DNA from: Orychophragmus violaceus
Lineage: Eukaryota; Streptophyta; Magnoliopsida; Brassicales; Brassicaceae
DNA: 64,000 nucleotides
Direction of reading: 5' to 3'
Assembly: GCA_030180135.1 (NCBI GenBank)
Contig: CM058233.1
Coordinates: 101,020,994-101,084,993, forward strand
Positions 54,264 through 64,000 of this stretch are shown piece after piece. Under the pieces are notes generated by a model that made no database searches, was not told where the DNA came from, and saw only the letters and a list, made by a program, of their open reading frames with translations. The position numbers and the translations under genes are program-made. Within the stretch, counting starts at the first letter, position 1; the number at the start of each line of letters is the position of its first letter.

Positions 54264-55458
54264 TGATATATCATGGTTTTTACCCACTTTAGACCATGAT
54301 ATAGTTGTGTTTTTAGAGTCTTTTGTATCCGTTTAGAGTCTTTTACAGGTTATATCAGGTTTGGAGCTAATTGGAGATATATGGAGCATTTTGGGCATTT
54401 TGGGACGTTTTGGCCGAGAGCTTAGTTCACTGTTCGAATATTTGATGTTGCATCGATCGACACACATTATGCATCGGTCGATGCAGTCGCGAGATGGGCC
54501 GTACGCGTCAGCGTAACAACTTATGAAGATTTGCAAAGAAGCCCAAGATACTTTCAGTATTTACACAGAAGCCCCAGCCGAGATTATACCTATATATACT
54601 AGTTTTTGGCTTTTATTTTAGATACACTTTCATACTTAGAGCTAAGAGATTTTTAGAGCTTTCGGGGCTGATCTATTTCCTTGTGTTGATTTATTTTGGA
54701 GAAGATTTTGAACCCCTTTGATATTTTAATTTCTTATATGCAATCTATTTATTCTATGATTATGTTTTCATCAATCATGTCTGAGTAGATTCATAGTTGA
54801 GTTTAGGGTTTCTCATTAGGGTTTAATGACTTGCTAGACTTGTTTAATTCAGTTAGGATTCATATGATTAGAATGTTCTTCAAACTAAATTGTGCTTAAA
54901 GCTAGTTCTAACCTGATCAATTAGAATCTAGATCTTAGGTTGCTAAATACGTCACGAGAGTGGGGTTTAGGAATCTGAACTATTTAGGTTGAGCAATTAA
55001 ATTATTCGCAAAGAGATTTGGTTTAGTTTAATTGTGAACATATCGAACTTGAACTTAATGCTTGTTTAATCTGTTAGTAATTGCAAAGAGATTTGGGTTA
55101 CTGCACTTAGGCATAGAGAATTCTCGCAAAGAGATTTGGTTAATTCTATTACCGTGATTTGAGTTCTAGAACTAAGTTTAATTTGATCCTGACTGATTGA
55201 CTTGTCTGCTTGTCTGATTTCCTGAGAATACCCTAGGCTTAACGCTTTTAGTTTATTGCTTACAAACCAATTCCTGCTACTGTTTACTTTCTTGCTTCGC
55301 AATTTATTTCAATCTTATTCTGCTATTTCTAGTATTCATTCCCTAAAGTTTGATCCTCTTGAGACCAAGTGTCCCTGTGGATTCGATAACCCTATATACT
55401 ACATTGACTATACTGTGCACTTGCAGTTTTAGAATAGGGTAAAACTTAGAACCTATCA
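54264..55458 (+). repeat. 3' LTR of element B
   Basis: It has the same length as the 5' LTR. One difference was seen (A at about 49466 versus G at about 54687). The palindrome pair is at 54450-54484. Confidence 0.95.
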
Positions 55459-55463
55459 ACCAG

Positions 55464-55589
55464 CATCCTTGAAAGATGATCAGCAACTCCATTCTCAACT
55501 CCCTTCTTGTCCCTAACTTCAATATCAAACTCCTGAAGCAACAGAATCCATCTCAACAATCTTGGCTTAGCATCCTTCTTCTGCATCAG
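55464..55589 (-). pseudogene. A1 RNase H-integrase linker fragment
   Basis: This 126-bp island of A1 lies between the right end of B (55458 plus its duplication) and the left end of C. The minus strand encodes the end of the RNase H region, readable as KKDAKPRLLRWILLLQEF and VADHLSRM, the last leading into the integrase side at 49037. It links the two flanks and proves that both insertions lie in one host element. Confidence 0.88.
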
Positions 55590-56809
55590 TGATATATCAT
55601 GGTTTTTACTAGTTTTAGGCCATGATATAAGTATGTTTTAGTGTCTTTTTGTGTTCGTTTAGAGTCCTTTACAGGTATAATCAGTTTGGGAGCTGAATTG
55701 AAGATAATGGAGCATTTTGGAGATTTTTGGAGTGTTTGGCCGAGAGATAGAGTTCACTGTCCGAAACAGAGGAAGGCATCGATCGTTGCACTCTAGCATC
55801 GATCGATGCACCAGCGAGATGGGCCAAAACTCGGCGGTTTAGAAGAATCAAGATTTTGCACTTTGATCCAGAAGTTCCTGATATTTGCAAAGAAGCCCCT
55901 GGCCGAGATTATACCTATATATTAGAGTTTTTAGTGTTTTAATTAGAGACGCTATATACGCTTTACAATACGTTTTCATAATTAAGAGCAGAGGATTCTT
56001 AGAGCTTTTTGGGGCTGATCTGAACCTGTTACATCATCTGTATTTGGAGAAGATTTCGAACCCCTTTTACTCTTTATCTTTTATGCAATTTACTTATCAT
56101 ATGATTATGTTTTCATTATCTATGTCTGAGTAGATTTCTTGTTCGGTTTAGGGTTTCTCATATAGGATTTCATGACTTGCTAGACTTGTTCAATTTCAGT
56201 TAAGGATTCAAACTATATCTGTTCTTCAATTTAATTGTGCTTAAAGCTAGTTCTAACCTGATCAATTAGAATCTAGATCTTAGGTTGCTAAATACGTCAC
56301 GGAAGTGGGGTTTAGGAATCTGAACTAATTAAATAGGGCAATTAAACTTTGCGCAAACGGAAGTTTGGTTTAGGTTAATTGTGAACATATCAAACTTGGA
56401 CTTATTGCTAGTTTAATCTGTTAGTACTCGCAAACGAAAGTTTGGTTTGCTGCACTTAGACTTAGAGAATTATCGCAAAGGAATTTGGTTAATTCTATAT
56501 CTGTGTTTTGAGTTCTAGAACTGTGCTTAATTAGATCCTTGCTGAATGAACTGTCTGCTTGTCTGATTTCCTGAGAACGCCCTAGACTTAACGCTCTTAA
56601 TAACTTGCTTTCACAACCAATTAATCTATGCTACTGATTTACTTTCTCGCATTGCCTTCAATACAATCACATTACTTTCTTCCTAGTTAAATTCTTGTTC
56701 TTGAGCTATTGAATACCGGAGTCTCTGTGGATTTCGATACCCTATATACTACATTGATATTGCTGTTCACTTGCAGTTTAGTATAGGGATTAAAACTTAG
56801 AACCTATCA
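55590..56809 (+). repeat. 5' LTR of element C
   Basis: TGATATATCATGG...AACCTATCA; the palindrome pair starts at 55776 and 55796 (20 bp apart), then CCAGCGAGATGGG. Confidence 0.94.
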
Positions 56810-56815
56810 AGTTTT

Positions 56816-56833
56816 TGGCGCCGTTGCCGGGGA
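56816..56833 (+). promoter_or_regulatory. Element C primer-binding site, tRNA-Asp
   Basis: TGGCGCCGTTGCCGGGGA, six bases after the LTR. Confidence 0.95.
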
Positions 56834-56969
56834 CTCTTTGAGTCTTCAATAGCTTCGAGCCTAGGGTTTTACTAGGATTTTTTCTTTTTGTTTTCGTTTT
56901 TGTTTTTATTTTATTTTCAGTTTTATTAATCTTCGCTTCTCTCTCTGTCGCAGGTACCGATTTCGCACT

Positions 56970-57055
56970 GCGTCGATCGTTGCACCCTTTGCATCGATCG
57001 TCACTAGGCGATTTGAGATTGAATCGATCGTTGCACTGATAGCATCGATCGTTGC
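56970..57055. repeat. Four palindromes in C leader
   Basis: Starts at 56970, 56991, 57020 and 57042, in pairs 21 and 22 bp apart. The gag frame opens inside the last one, 24 bases before the first ATG. Confidence 0.8.
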
Positions 57056-57075
57056 TGGACGATTACAGACAGTTT

Positions 57076-59664
57076 ATGCCAACGCAGAAAACTCAAAGTA
57101 ATCCGAACTCGAGCTTGGTTAATCTCGATCTTGAGGAACTTGGACGTCTAGAGAGGACTATCAGAAGAGAAAAGAGAGAAAGAATGGTACGAGAACGTTT
57201 GATCTTGATACCAGATGCTAATGGTACCCTGAGGGACCAAGATAACAACCCATATGATGCTGCTGGGCATCGGGTTGATGCTGAAGGGAACATAATCCCT
57301 GACCCACCTGAGCCACAACCATAGGAGCAAGCCCAAAGACAACCTCAAGGAAGAGAGATGGTGATTCACGAGAGGACACTAGCTGACTACAACAGACCTG
57401 ATGAGTTTCATGCAAACCGAGCAGCTTTAGTGCTTCCTGCCTTTGAGAGGAATGACTTTGAGGTCAAGACCATCTACTACCAGCTGATGAGGCAGATTGC
57501 TTTTCATGGTCTTCAAACAGAGCAGCCTATGGATCACATTGACAAGTTTGAGGACATAGTCACTGGCATGAAGTATGAAGGAGTGTGCCTGGACTATCTG
57601 TTCCTTAAGCTATTTCCGCACAGTCTTGCTGGAGACGCTAGTGCATGGCTGAGACAACTGGCACCTGGTCAGTATACTACTTGGACAGCCTTAAAGAGTG
57701 AGTTCCTGCGTCACTTTTATGATGATGCACGCTCAGATCAGTCCAGACAGGACATACTCACTTTTTCCCAAGGAGCTGTGGAGCCCTTGAAGACTGCCTG
57801 GATGAGATTTAAGCAGTATCAGCGTGACTGTCCACACCATGGATTCACAGAAGTACAGCTGATTGGTATCTTCTTCAGAGGCATAGATCTCCCTTATCAG
57901 ACTGCGCTGGATAATTCCAGTAATGCTAATTTCAACACCAGGACTCCTACACAAGCTAAGCAGTTGATAGAGAACCTGATTGGCAGCAACAGTTGCAAGA
58001 CAATGGATGAAAGGAGGAAGAAATCTGGTGGAACCGTAGAAAATTCTGATATAGCTAATATAAAATCCAGATTGGACACAGTTTACAATCTCCTGACAAG
58101 TAAGAAAGCTGTCCACTTTGCCCAAGATGTAGAGGTGATTCAGACTGAGGAGGACACTCAGGAAGAAGATGTGAATTTCATAGGAGGTTCTAGTTTCCAA
58201 GGTAATAGATTTAGTAATCAACAGGGGAACATATTCTCAAATGGAGGACAGACTGGTGGTTTTCAGAAGACCTATGGACAAGGTACTCAGAGAACCTATG
58301 GATCTACATCCTATCAGACTCCTCCTGCACCTACAACCCATGAGAGCAGAATGGAGGCTATGATGGAACAACTGATGGAGAGTCAGACCAAGATTTCTGT
58401 GGACTGCAACAAGAAGTTGGACGCTGTCTATGGAGACCTCAATGGGAAGTTTGAGTCACTAAGCACTCACATGAAGCAGTTGGACACTCAGGTGAACCAG
58501 ATGTCCAGCTCACTGAAGGGAAAAGAAGTTGCAGAGACTCATATTAAGGCCTGGTCTGTACTCATTAATGATGGATCTTATCTAGGTGAGAAATTTGAGC
58601 TAAGTACAGCTGAGTTGGTGAATGAGGCAGAATTTTTGGATTTGAGTGAAAAACTCTCGGGTAGAAACTGCAGTGATGCAACGATCGACACACATCCAGC
58701 ATCGATCGATGCATGTCGTGAACAAGCAGAAGATCCGTGGGATGAAAAAGAGATTGATGCAGAACTAGCCCGCCTATTCCCTGATATATCTGAGATCACT
58801 CAAGAGGAGGTTTATGCACAAGCCATTAGGCAATATCCCAAGGTATCTGAGGTGATTAAACAAGAGATTGAAGAGCTGAAAAGACTAGAAGAGAGTGGTG
58901 AAGACTTGGAAGAAATTCCACCGTCTGATGATCCACCTTATCATCCATGTGTTCAGAGATATTTGAACAAGATGTTGCCTTTAGATGAGGAGCTGAGAGA
59001 ATGGGTGATAATAGTTCCTCAGCATATTAGTGATGTTCTGCTAACTAAGGTCCCGAAGAAACTACCTGATCCTGGAGTCTTTGTGCTGGATTGTTCTATC
59101 TTTGAGGATAGCTTTAGGCGTTCTCTGTGTGATTTAGGAGCTGCTGGGAGCATAATGCCTTACTCTGTGGCAGAGAAGCTGGGTATGTTGGATTTTACTC
59201 CTACTAGGACTTCTCTTGTCCTAGCTGATCAGTCCATACGAGTTCCTGAAGGACTCCTTCTGGATGTTCCGGTGAGAGTTGGAAACTACTTAGTTCCAAC
59301 GGACTTCCTTGTGCTGAAATATGACTGTGATCCGGATGAAGCTTTGTTGCTTGGGAGACCCGTTTTGGCTACAGCAGGAGCATTGATTGATGTTAGGAAC
59401 AGCTTGATAGACCTCCATCTGGGAGATGAACCACTGCACTATGAAATGGATAAGCTGCGAAAGCCACTGATAGATGGGCAGACATTCACCATAAGAGATG
59501 CAGATTTTGAGCAGCCGAATAATACTCTGGTTATAGATCCTGGAGCACATTTCACTCCCTCTTTTCTTGGACAGGAACATTCCGCAACAGCTTACTCACC
59601 ACCTTGGATGAGGAGACTTGAACAGAGACAGAGAAAGTCTCTGTCAGGACCTCCTAGTGCCTGA
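57076..59664 (+). pseudogene. Athila gag-protease (element C), one in-frame stop
   Basis: The frame from the ATG at 57076 to 59664 is open except for a TAG at 57322-57324 in a Pro/Gln-rich linker. The ATG at 57358 could start a shorter 768-residue protein. The N-terminal part has the coiled LEELGRLERTIRREKRERM. The gag domain follows (WMRFKQYQRDCPHHGFTEVQ), then a Gln/Asn/Gly-rich linker and a palindrome-encoded spacer (58676-58708, read as ATIDTHPASIDA). The retropepsin-like domain starts near 59128 (CDLGAAGSIMPY). Close relationship to A2 gag is evident throughout. Whether the stop inactivates it or is bypassed is unknown. Confidence 0.85.
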
Positions 59665-59680
59665 AAATTCCCATCCGTCC

Positions 59681-59728
59681 GGTCAAGCTATTGACCTTAA
59701 ACAAGCGCTGGGTGGGAGGCAACCCACC
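59681..59728 (+). promoter_or_regulatory. Double hairpin after C gag
   Basis: GGTCAAGCTATTGACC at 59681-59696 and GGTGGGAGGCAACCCACC at 59711-59728, both perfectly paired; the second stem is one pair longer than in B. Confidence 0.75.
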
Positions 59729-61024
59729 ATTAGGTACTGGTGTTTTTATTTTTCATTTTTGGTGTTTTTGTTAGGATTTTACGTTTGTTTTTGTTTTTGG
59801 TGCAGTTATGTTTGCAGGTCTCGGACGAAATCGCAGTGCAACGATCGATGCACTTCTGTGTCGATCGTCACAACACGAAAGGAATCGCATTGCAGCGATC
59901 GTTGCGGTCCTGAGCAACGATCGACCATACACGAAAATCGCCAAGTAACGGTCGATGCACTTAGTGCAACGATCGTTGCCTGTGCGACATAGGTAACCCG
60001 ACAGACATAATTTCATCTTTACAATTTTTCTTTCTTTTTACCGATCCTTCGCTTGACACTACTGGGGACAGTGTGTTTTAAGTGTGGGGGAGGTGCTACT
60101 GACTTTTGTTTTCTGTTTTCTTAAGAGTCAGTCCGTTTTTCAAAATTTTTTGTTTTATTGAGTCAAAATTATTTAAGTAAGAAACTATGATTTTCTGAGA
60201 AGATTTACAAGACTTGCAGGAACTTAAGTAACCATTGGGATGAAGTTGCAGGATCTATCTATGACTATTAGAAAACCCAGACACGGATCAACCTACTGGG
60301 AACACCCATATCACTTCAGGTATCAGAGGATCCTTTTACTGACTTCAAATTAATCTTGACTTAGATTTCTCACCTAAGGGCTTGGTATACTTTATGTCGG
60401 ATTCCCTGTTAGTTCTGACACAGCCTGTAAACCTGTCCTATTTAGTTCCCTTCTCCCCTTCTCTAAAAGTAAAAAAAAAAAAGATAATAAACTGAGGATG
60501 AGTTAGTAACTCCGAAGTGGTCACGGGAGTGGTAGAGACCCCTATTATCTCCTGTGCGATCCATGGAATGTGTCCAAAGTACACCCCATAACGGGAAGAA
60601 CACTGATAAAAAAAAATAAAATGATACCCAATGTGGGAAAAATCAGTTGTTAAAGAAGGGAAAGAGAAGAAAGGGACTAGAGAAAGATAGTATGGTGGTC
60701 TAGAGCTGATAAGGTAAGAATCCATGTGCCTTTAGATCGATACTCCTTAGGTGAGACCGCACTTAAATACTTGCAGAAGTCAGTAGGGAGAATTTGAATG
60801 CTTGAATGTGATTGTGGAGTTTACCTAGGACAATTGCTAAGTGTGGGGGAAGTACATGTTGGTCTTGATATCCTGTGATTGATTCTTTCAGTGGTTTACT
60901 AAGGGGAATCTGAGTATTGTAGCTTCTAGGATGAAATGAGTTTCTGAAGAGTTTTCAAACCTCTTCACCATGTTTTAGTTCTCTGTTTTGCTTGAGGGCA
61001 AGCAAAGGCTAAGTGTGGGGGAGT
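59729..61024 (+). other. C 3' UTR with three polypurine motifs
   Basis: Six palindromes lie at about 59838-59982. GTGTGGGGGA-type tracts are at 60080-60092, 60838-60852 and 61011-61024 (adjacent to the LTR). No ORF was recognised. Confidence 0.8.
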
Positions 61025-62243
61025 TGATATATCATGGTTTTTACTAGTTTTAGGCCATGATATAAGTATGTTTTAGTGTCTTTTTGTGTTCGTTTAGAGT
61101 CATTTACAGGTATAATCAGTTTGGGAGTGAATTGAAGATAATGGAGCATTTTGGAGATTTTTGGAGTGTTTGGCCGAGAGATAGAGTTCACTGTCCGAAA
61201 CAGAGGAAGGCATCGATCGTTGCACTCTAGCATCGATCGATGCACCAGCGAGATGGGCCAAAACTCGGCGGTTTAGAAGAATCAAGATTTTGCACTTTGA
61301 TCCAGAAGTTCCTGATATTTGCAAAGAAGCCCCTGGCCGAGATTATACCTATATATTAGAGTTTTTAGTATTTTAATTAGAGACGCTATATACGCTTTAC
61401 AATACGTTTTCATAATTAAGAGCAGAGGATTCTTAGAGCTTTTTGGGGCTGATCTGAACCTGTTACATCATCTGTATTTGGAGAAGATTTCGAACCCCTT
61501 TTACTCTTTATCTTTTATGCAATTTACTTATCATATGATTATGTTTTCATTATCTATGTCTGAGTAGATTTCTTGTTCGGTTTAGGGTTTCTCACATAGG
61601 ATTTCATGACTTGCTAGACTTGTTCAATTTCAGTTAAGGATTCAAACTATATCTGTTCTTCAATTTAATTGTGCTTAAAGCTAGTTCTAACCTGATCAAT
61701 TAGAATCTAGATCTTAGGTTGCTAAATACGTCACGGAAGTGGGGTTTAGGAATCTGAACTAATTAAATTGGGCAATTAAACTTTGCGCAAACGGAAGTTT
61801 GGTTTAGGTTAATTGTGAACATATCAAACTTGGACTTATTGCTAGTTTAATCTGTTAGTACTCGCAAACGAAAGTTTGGTTTGCTGCACTTAGACTTAGA
61901 GAATTATCGCAAAGGAATTTGGTTAATTCTATATATGTGTTTTGAGTTCTAGAACTGTGCTTAATTAGATCCTTGCTGAATGAACTGTCTGCTTGTCTGA
62001 TTTCCTGAGAACGCCCTAGACTTAACGCTCTTAATAACTTGCTTTCACAACCAATTAATCTCTGCTACTGATTTACTTTCTCGCATTGCCTTCAATACAA
62101 TCACATTACTTTCTTCCTAGTTAAATTCTTGTTCTTGAGCTATTGAATACCGGAGTCTCTGTGGATTTCGATACCCTATATACTACATTGATATTGCTGT
62201 TCACTTGCAGTTTAGTATAGGGATTAAAACTTAGAACCTATCA
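61025..62243 (+). repeat. 3' LTR of element C
   Basis: It is nearly identical to the 5' LTR; the palindrome pair starts at 61210 and 61230. A one-base deletion near 61129 accounts for the length difference. Confidence 0.94.
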
Positions 62244-62248
62244 ATCAG

Positions 62249-63714
62249 ATACTTCAGGGCTGAATGATCAGTATGAACAATCACCTTGGAGCCAACAAGA
62301 TAGGGGCGGAACTTCTCGAAAGCAAAGACAACAGCTAACAGCTCTTTTTCTGTGGTTGCATAGTTTTCTGCGCATCATCTAGTGTCCTACTAGCGTAATA
62401 GATAGCATGAAGCTTTCTGTCCTTTTTCTGTCCCAGAACAGCTCCTACAGCAAAATCACTTGCATCACACATGACCTCAAAAGGTAGATCCCAATCTGGT
62501 GGCTGAACCACTGGAGCACTCACTAAGGCTTGCTTGATTTGTTCAAATGCAACCTTACAGTCTGCATTGAACTCAAATTTGGCATCCTTACACAGCAACG
62601 CAGTTAGTGGTCTAGCAATCTTACTGAAGTCTTTGATGAACCGTCTATAGAATCCAGCATGTCCAAGGAAGCTTCTTATAGCCTTAACAGAATCAGGTGC
62701 CTGAAGGTTGGTCATTACCTCAATCTTAGCGCGGTCCACTTCGATCCCTGCTTCAAATACTTTATGTCCAAGAACAATACCATCTTTGACCATGAAGTGG
62801 CATTTTTCCCAGTTAAGGACCAAGTGTTTCTCTTCGCATCTAGTCAGCACCTTACACAGATTGTCTAAACATTCATTATAAGATGGTCCATAGACTGAAA
62901 AATCATCCATGAATACCTCCATGAAGTCCTTAATCATATCAGTGAATATGGACATCATGCATCTCTGGAAAGTGGCAGGAGCATTACAGAGTCCAAAAGG
63001 CATCCTACGGTAAGCAAATGTGCCATATGGACAAGTGAAAGTGGTCTTTCCCTGATCTTCTGGGTGGATAGGAATCTGAAAGAAACCTGAGTATCCATCG
63101 AGGAAGCAGTAGTAAGGATGATTGGCTAACCTCTCCAGCATCTGATCAATGAAAGGTAAGGGAAAGTGATCCTTTCTAGTGGCAGCATTCAGCTTCATGT
63201 AATCTATGCACATCCTGTGTCCCGTTACAGTCCTAGTAGGTATCAGCTCATTCTTCTCATTCTTCACAACTGTAACTCCTCCTTTCTTAGGCACTACATG
63301 GACTGGACTTACCCAATCACTGTCTGAAATAGGATAGATGATTCCAGCATCCAGGAGTTTCATAATCTCCTTCTTAACCACTTCCTGCAGATTAGGATTA
63401 AGTCTCCTCTGATGGTCAATGGATGTCTTAGACTCATCCTCAAGATGTATCCGATGCATGCACAGCTCTGGTGAGATACCTGAAATGTCATCAAGAGAAT
63501 AGCCAAGAGCTTTGCGATGCTTGCGCAGCTTGCTTAGCAGTAAAGTGAGCTCTGCGTTGTTCAAACTAGCGTTAACAATCACTGGATAAGTTGAATTCGG
63601 TCCAAGAAATGCGTACCTTAGCCCGGATGGAAGTTGTTTCAATTCTATTTTCGGAGCTTTTTCCTCTGCCCAGTCTGCGTCGCCTTGCAATGACCGATGC
63701 TTAGTGAGTGTCGA
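62249..63714 (-). pseudogene. A1 reverse transcriptase-RNase H region of pol
   Basis: The frame 63690-62335 encodes RT with PVHVVPKKGG, GHRMCIDYMKLN, the catalytic FMDDFSVYG (FMDD variant of YxDD), YRRMPFGLCNAPATFQRCM, and the start of RNase H (VMCDASDFAVGAVLG). Near 62365 a one-base length change in an A run shifts the frame and ends it early; the sequence beyond continues RNase H in another frame until the C insertion. The upstream boundary is a TGA at 63715-63717. RT itself looks catalytically complete, but it cannot be linked to protease or integrase. Confidence 0.92.
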
Positions 63715-64000
63715 TCATTGCATCGTCGCGTCAGATACTTCCACCTGCATTGCAACTTCGACAGAATCCATTAGTCTTGTATAGCACATTGCTGGCTCGT
63801 CCTGCAGGTACTCCAACTCCATTATAGAGCTCAGTAAAGCCCTTTCTAGTGGATCTTCAGCATGTGACTGGTGAAAGTACTCTGCGGCTAATTCACCAAG
63901 TGTGTCCACATAGAAAGTCTGTCCATCGATGGTTGGTCTCTTTACCAGCTTGTTCATATCAAAACTCATCTTCAGGTCACCCACATTCAGAACTATTTTA
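63715..64000 (-). pseudogene. A1 protease C-terminal end (partial)
   Basis: The frame enters from beyond the window and reads NVGDLKMSFDMNKL, like the end of the retropepsin-like domain in the gag proteins of B and C, then TIDGQTFYVD. It ends at TGA (63715-63717). That stop lies inside a CGATCG-type palindrome, where C of a CpG has become T. The palindrome pair here is at about 63690-63723. Confidence 0.8.

Larger units (their letters stand above)
49043..55458 (+). mobile_element. Athila-type element B, complete, gag only
   Basis: The 6416-bp element has 1195-bp LTRs (49043-50237, 54264-55458) that differ at one position I can see, a tRNA-Asp primer site, an intact gag-protease frame, the double hairpin, a 3' UTR and a polypurine tract. 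RT, RNase H and integrase are missing without trace: the gag stop is followed at once by the 3' signals. It is inserted into the A1 pol gene in the opposite orientation. The near-identity of the LTRs points to a recent insertion, so pol functions must have come from another element. Confidence 0.95.
55590..62243 (+). mobile_element. Athila-type element C, complete, gag only
   Basis: The 6654-bp element has LTRs of 1220 bp (55590-56809) and 1219 bp (61025-62243) and duplication ATCAG (55585-55589, 62244-62248). It has a primer site, leader, gag, double hairpin and 3' UTR but no pol. By eye the LTRs differ at six bases and one single-base indel, so C is older than B. Its LTR subfamily differs from that of B (the start reads TTTTTACTAGTTTTAGG). 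Confidence 0.95.
44933..64000 (-). mobile_element. Athila-type element A1, formerly autonomous, interrupted
   Basis: The minus-strand internal region is readable in four blocks: 64000-62249, 55589-55464, 49037-47462 (coding) and 47461-46102 (3' UTR), then the 3' LTR 46101-44933. The gaps are filled by plus-strand elements C and B with perfect 5-bp duplications. Reading across the gaps gives the order protease, RT, RNase H, integrase. The 5' LTR and most of gag lie beyond the window. Several stops and a frameshift make it dead. Confidence 0.88.

Overview
This is nuclear DNA of a flowering plant, almost certainly a crucifer (Brassicaceae). The one host gene, on the minus strand at 7614-10996, is a three-exon cation/proton exchanger that I recognise as the orthologue of Arabidopsis CHX17. 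Most of the rest is transposable elements: Athila-type Ty3/gypsy retrotransposons with a tRNA-Asp primer site, a Ty1/copia element, L1-type LINE pieces, PIF/Harbinger, Mutator-like and hAT-like DNA elements, and a Stowaway MITE. I saw no rRNA gene, and no tRNA gene stood out by eye.

Layout. 1-3696: 5' part of a minus-strand Athila-like element (LTR, primer site, open gag-protease frame running off the window), abutting a decayed LINE at 3697-6775. 6843-7517: two MITEs. 7614-11260: CHX17 with its 5' UTR intron and TATA box. 11347-11853: a compound MITE carrying five CACGTG boxes directly upstream of the CHX17 promoter. 11857-16540: an apparently complete PIF/Harbinger transposon sharing a TAA target duplication with that MITE; it encodes a transposase, a Myb/SANT protein and a small GRF zinc-finger/coiled-coil protein. 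17301-18047: a hAT-like MITE with another palindromic MITE inside. 18695-26177: a very young copia element (LTRs differ at one visible position, TSD GAGGT) with a ruined pol, inserted in a GC-rich retroposon-like sequence. 26503-34704: hAT-like, Mutator-like and LINE-derived insertions, several with clear target duplications, in AT-rich DNA. 35057-35738: a solo copia LTR.

36007-64000 is a nested Athila complex. A minus-strand, formerly autonomous element (A1; protease, RT, RNase H and integrase still readable) is interrupted by two complete plus-strand gag-only elements: B (49043-55458, TSD ACCAG) and C (55590-62243, TSD ATCAG). Its 3' LTR is joined directly to the truncated 5' LTR of a second minus-strand element, A2 (36007-44932), which has gag plus an ATHILA ORF-1-like gene but no pol.

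The most striking signal is a 14-bp palindrome family with core CGATCG (or CGACCG/CGGTCG) and interchangeable flanks (GCAT, GTGT or GCAA and their complements). It nearly always comes in pairs 20-22 bp apart, start to start. Pairs lie upstream of the TATA box in the LTRs of copia and of Athila elements, in 5' leaders, in 3' UTRs and, in frame, in the linkers between gag, protease/RT and RNase H/integrase domains. A 14-copy array sits in the copia leader. Two further conserved signals in the Athila elements are a double hairpin with a compensatory base change just after the last gag or pol ORF, and three polypurine-tract-like motifs in each 3' UTR. The gag-only elements and the pol-dead but recent copia element imply mobilisation in trans.
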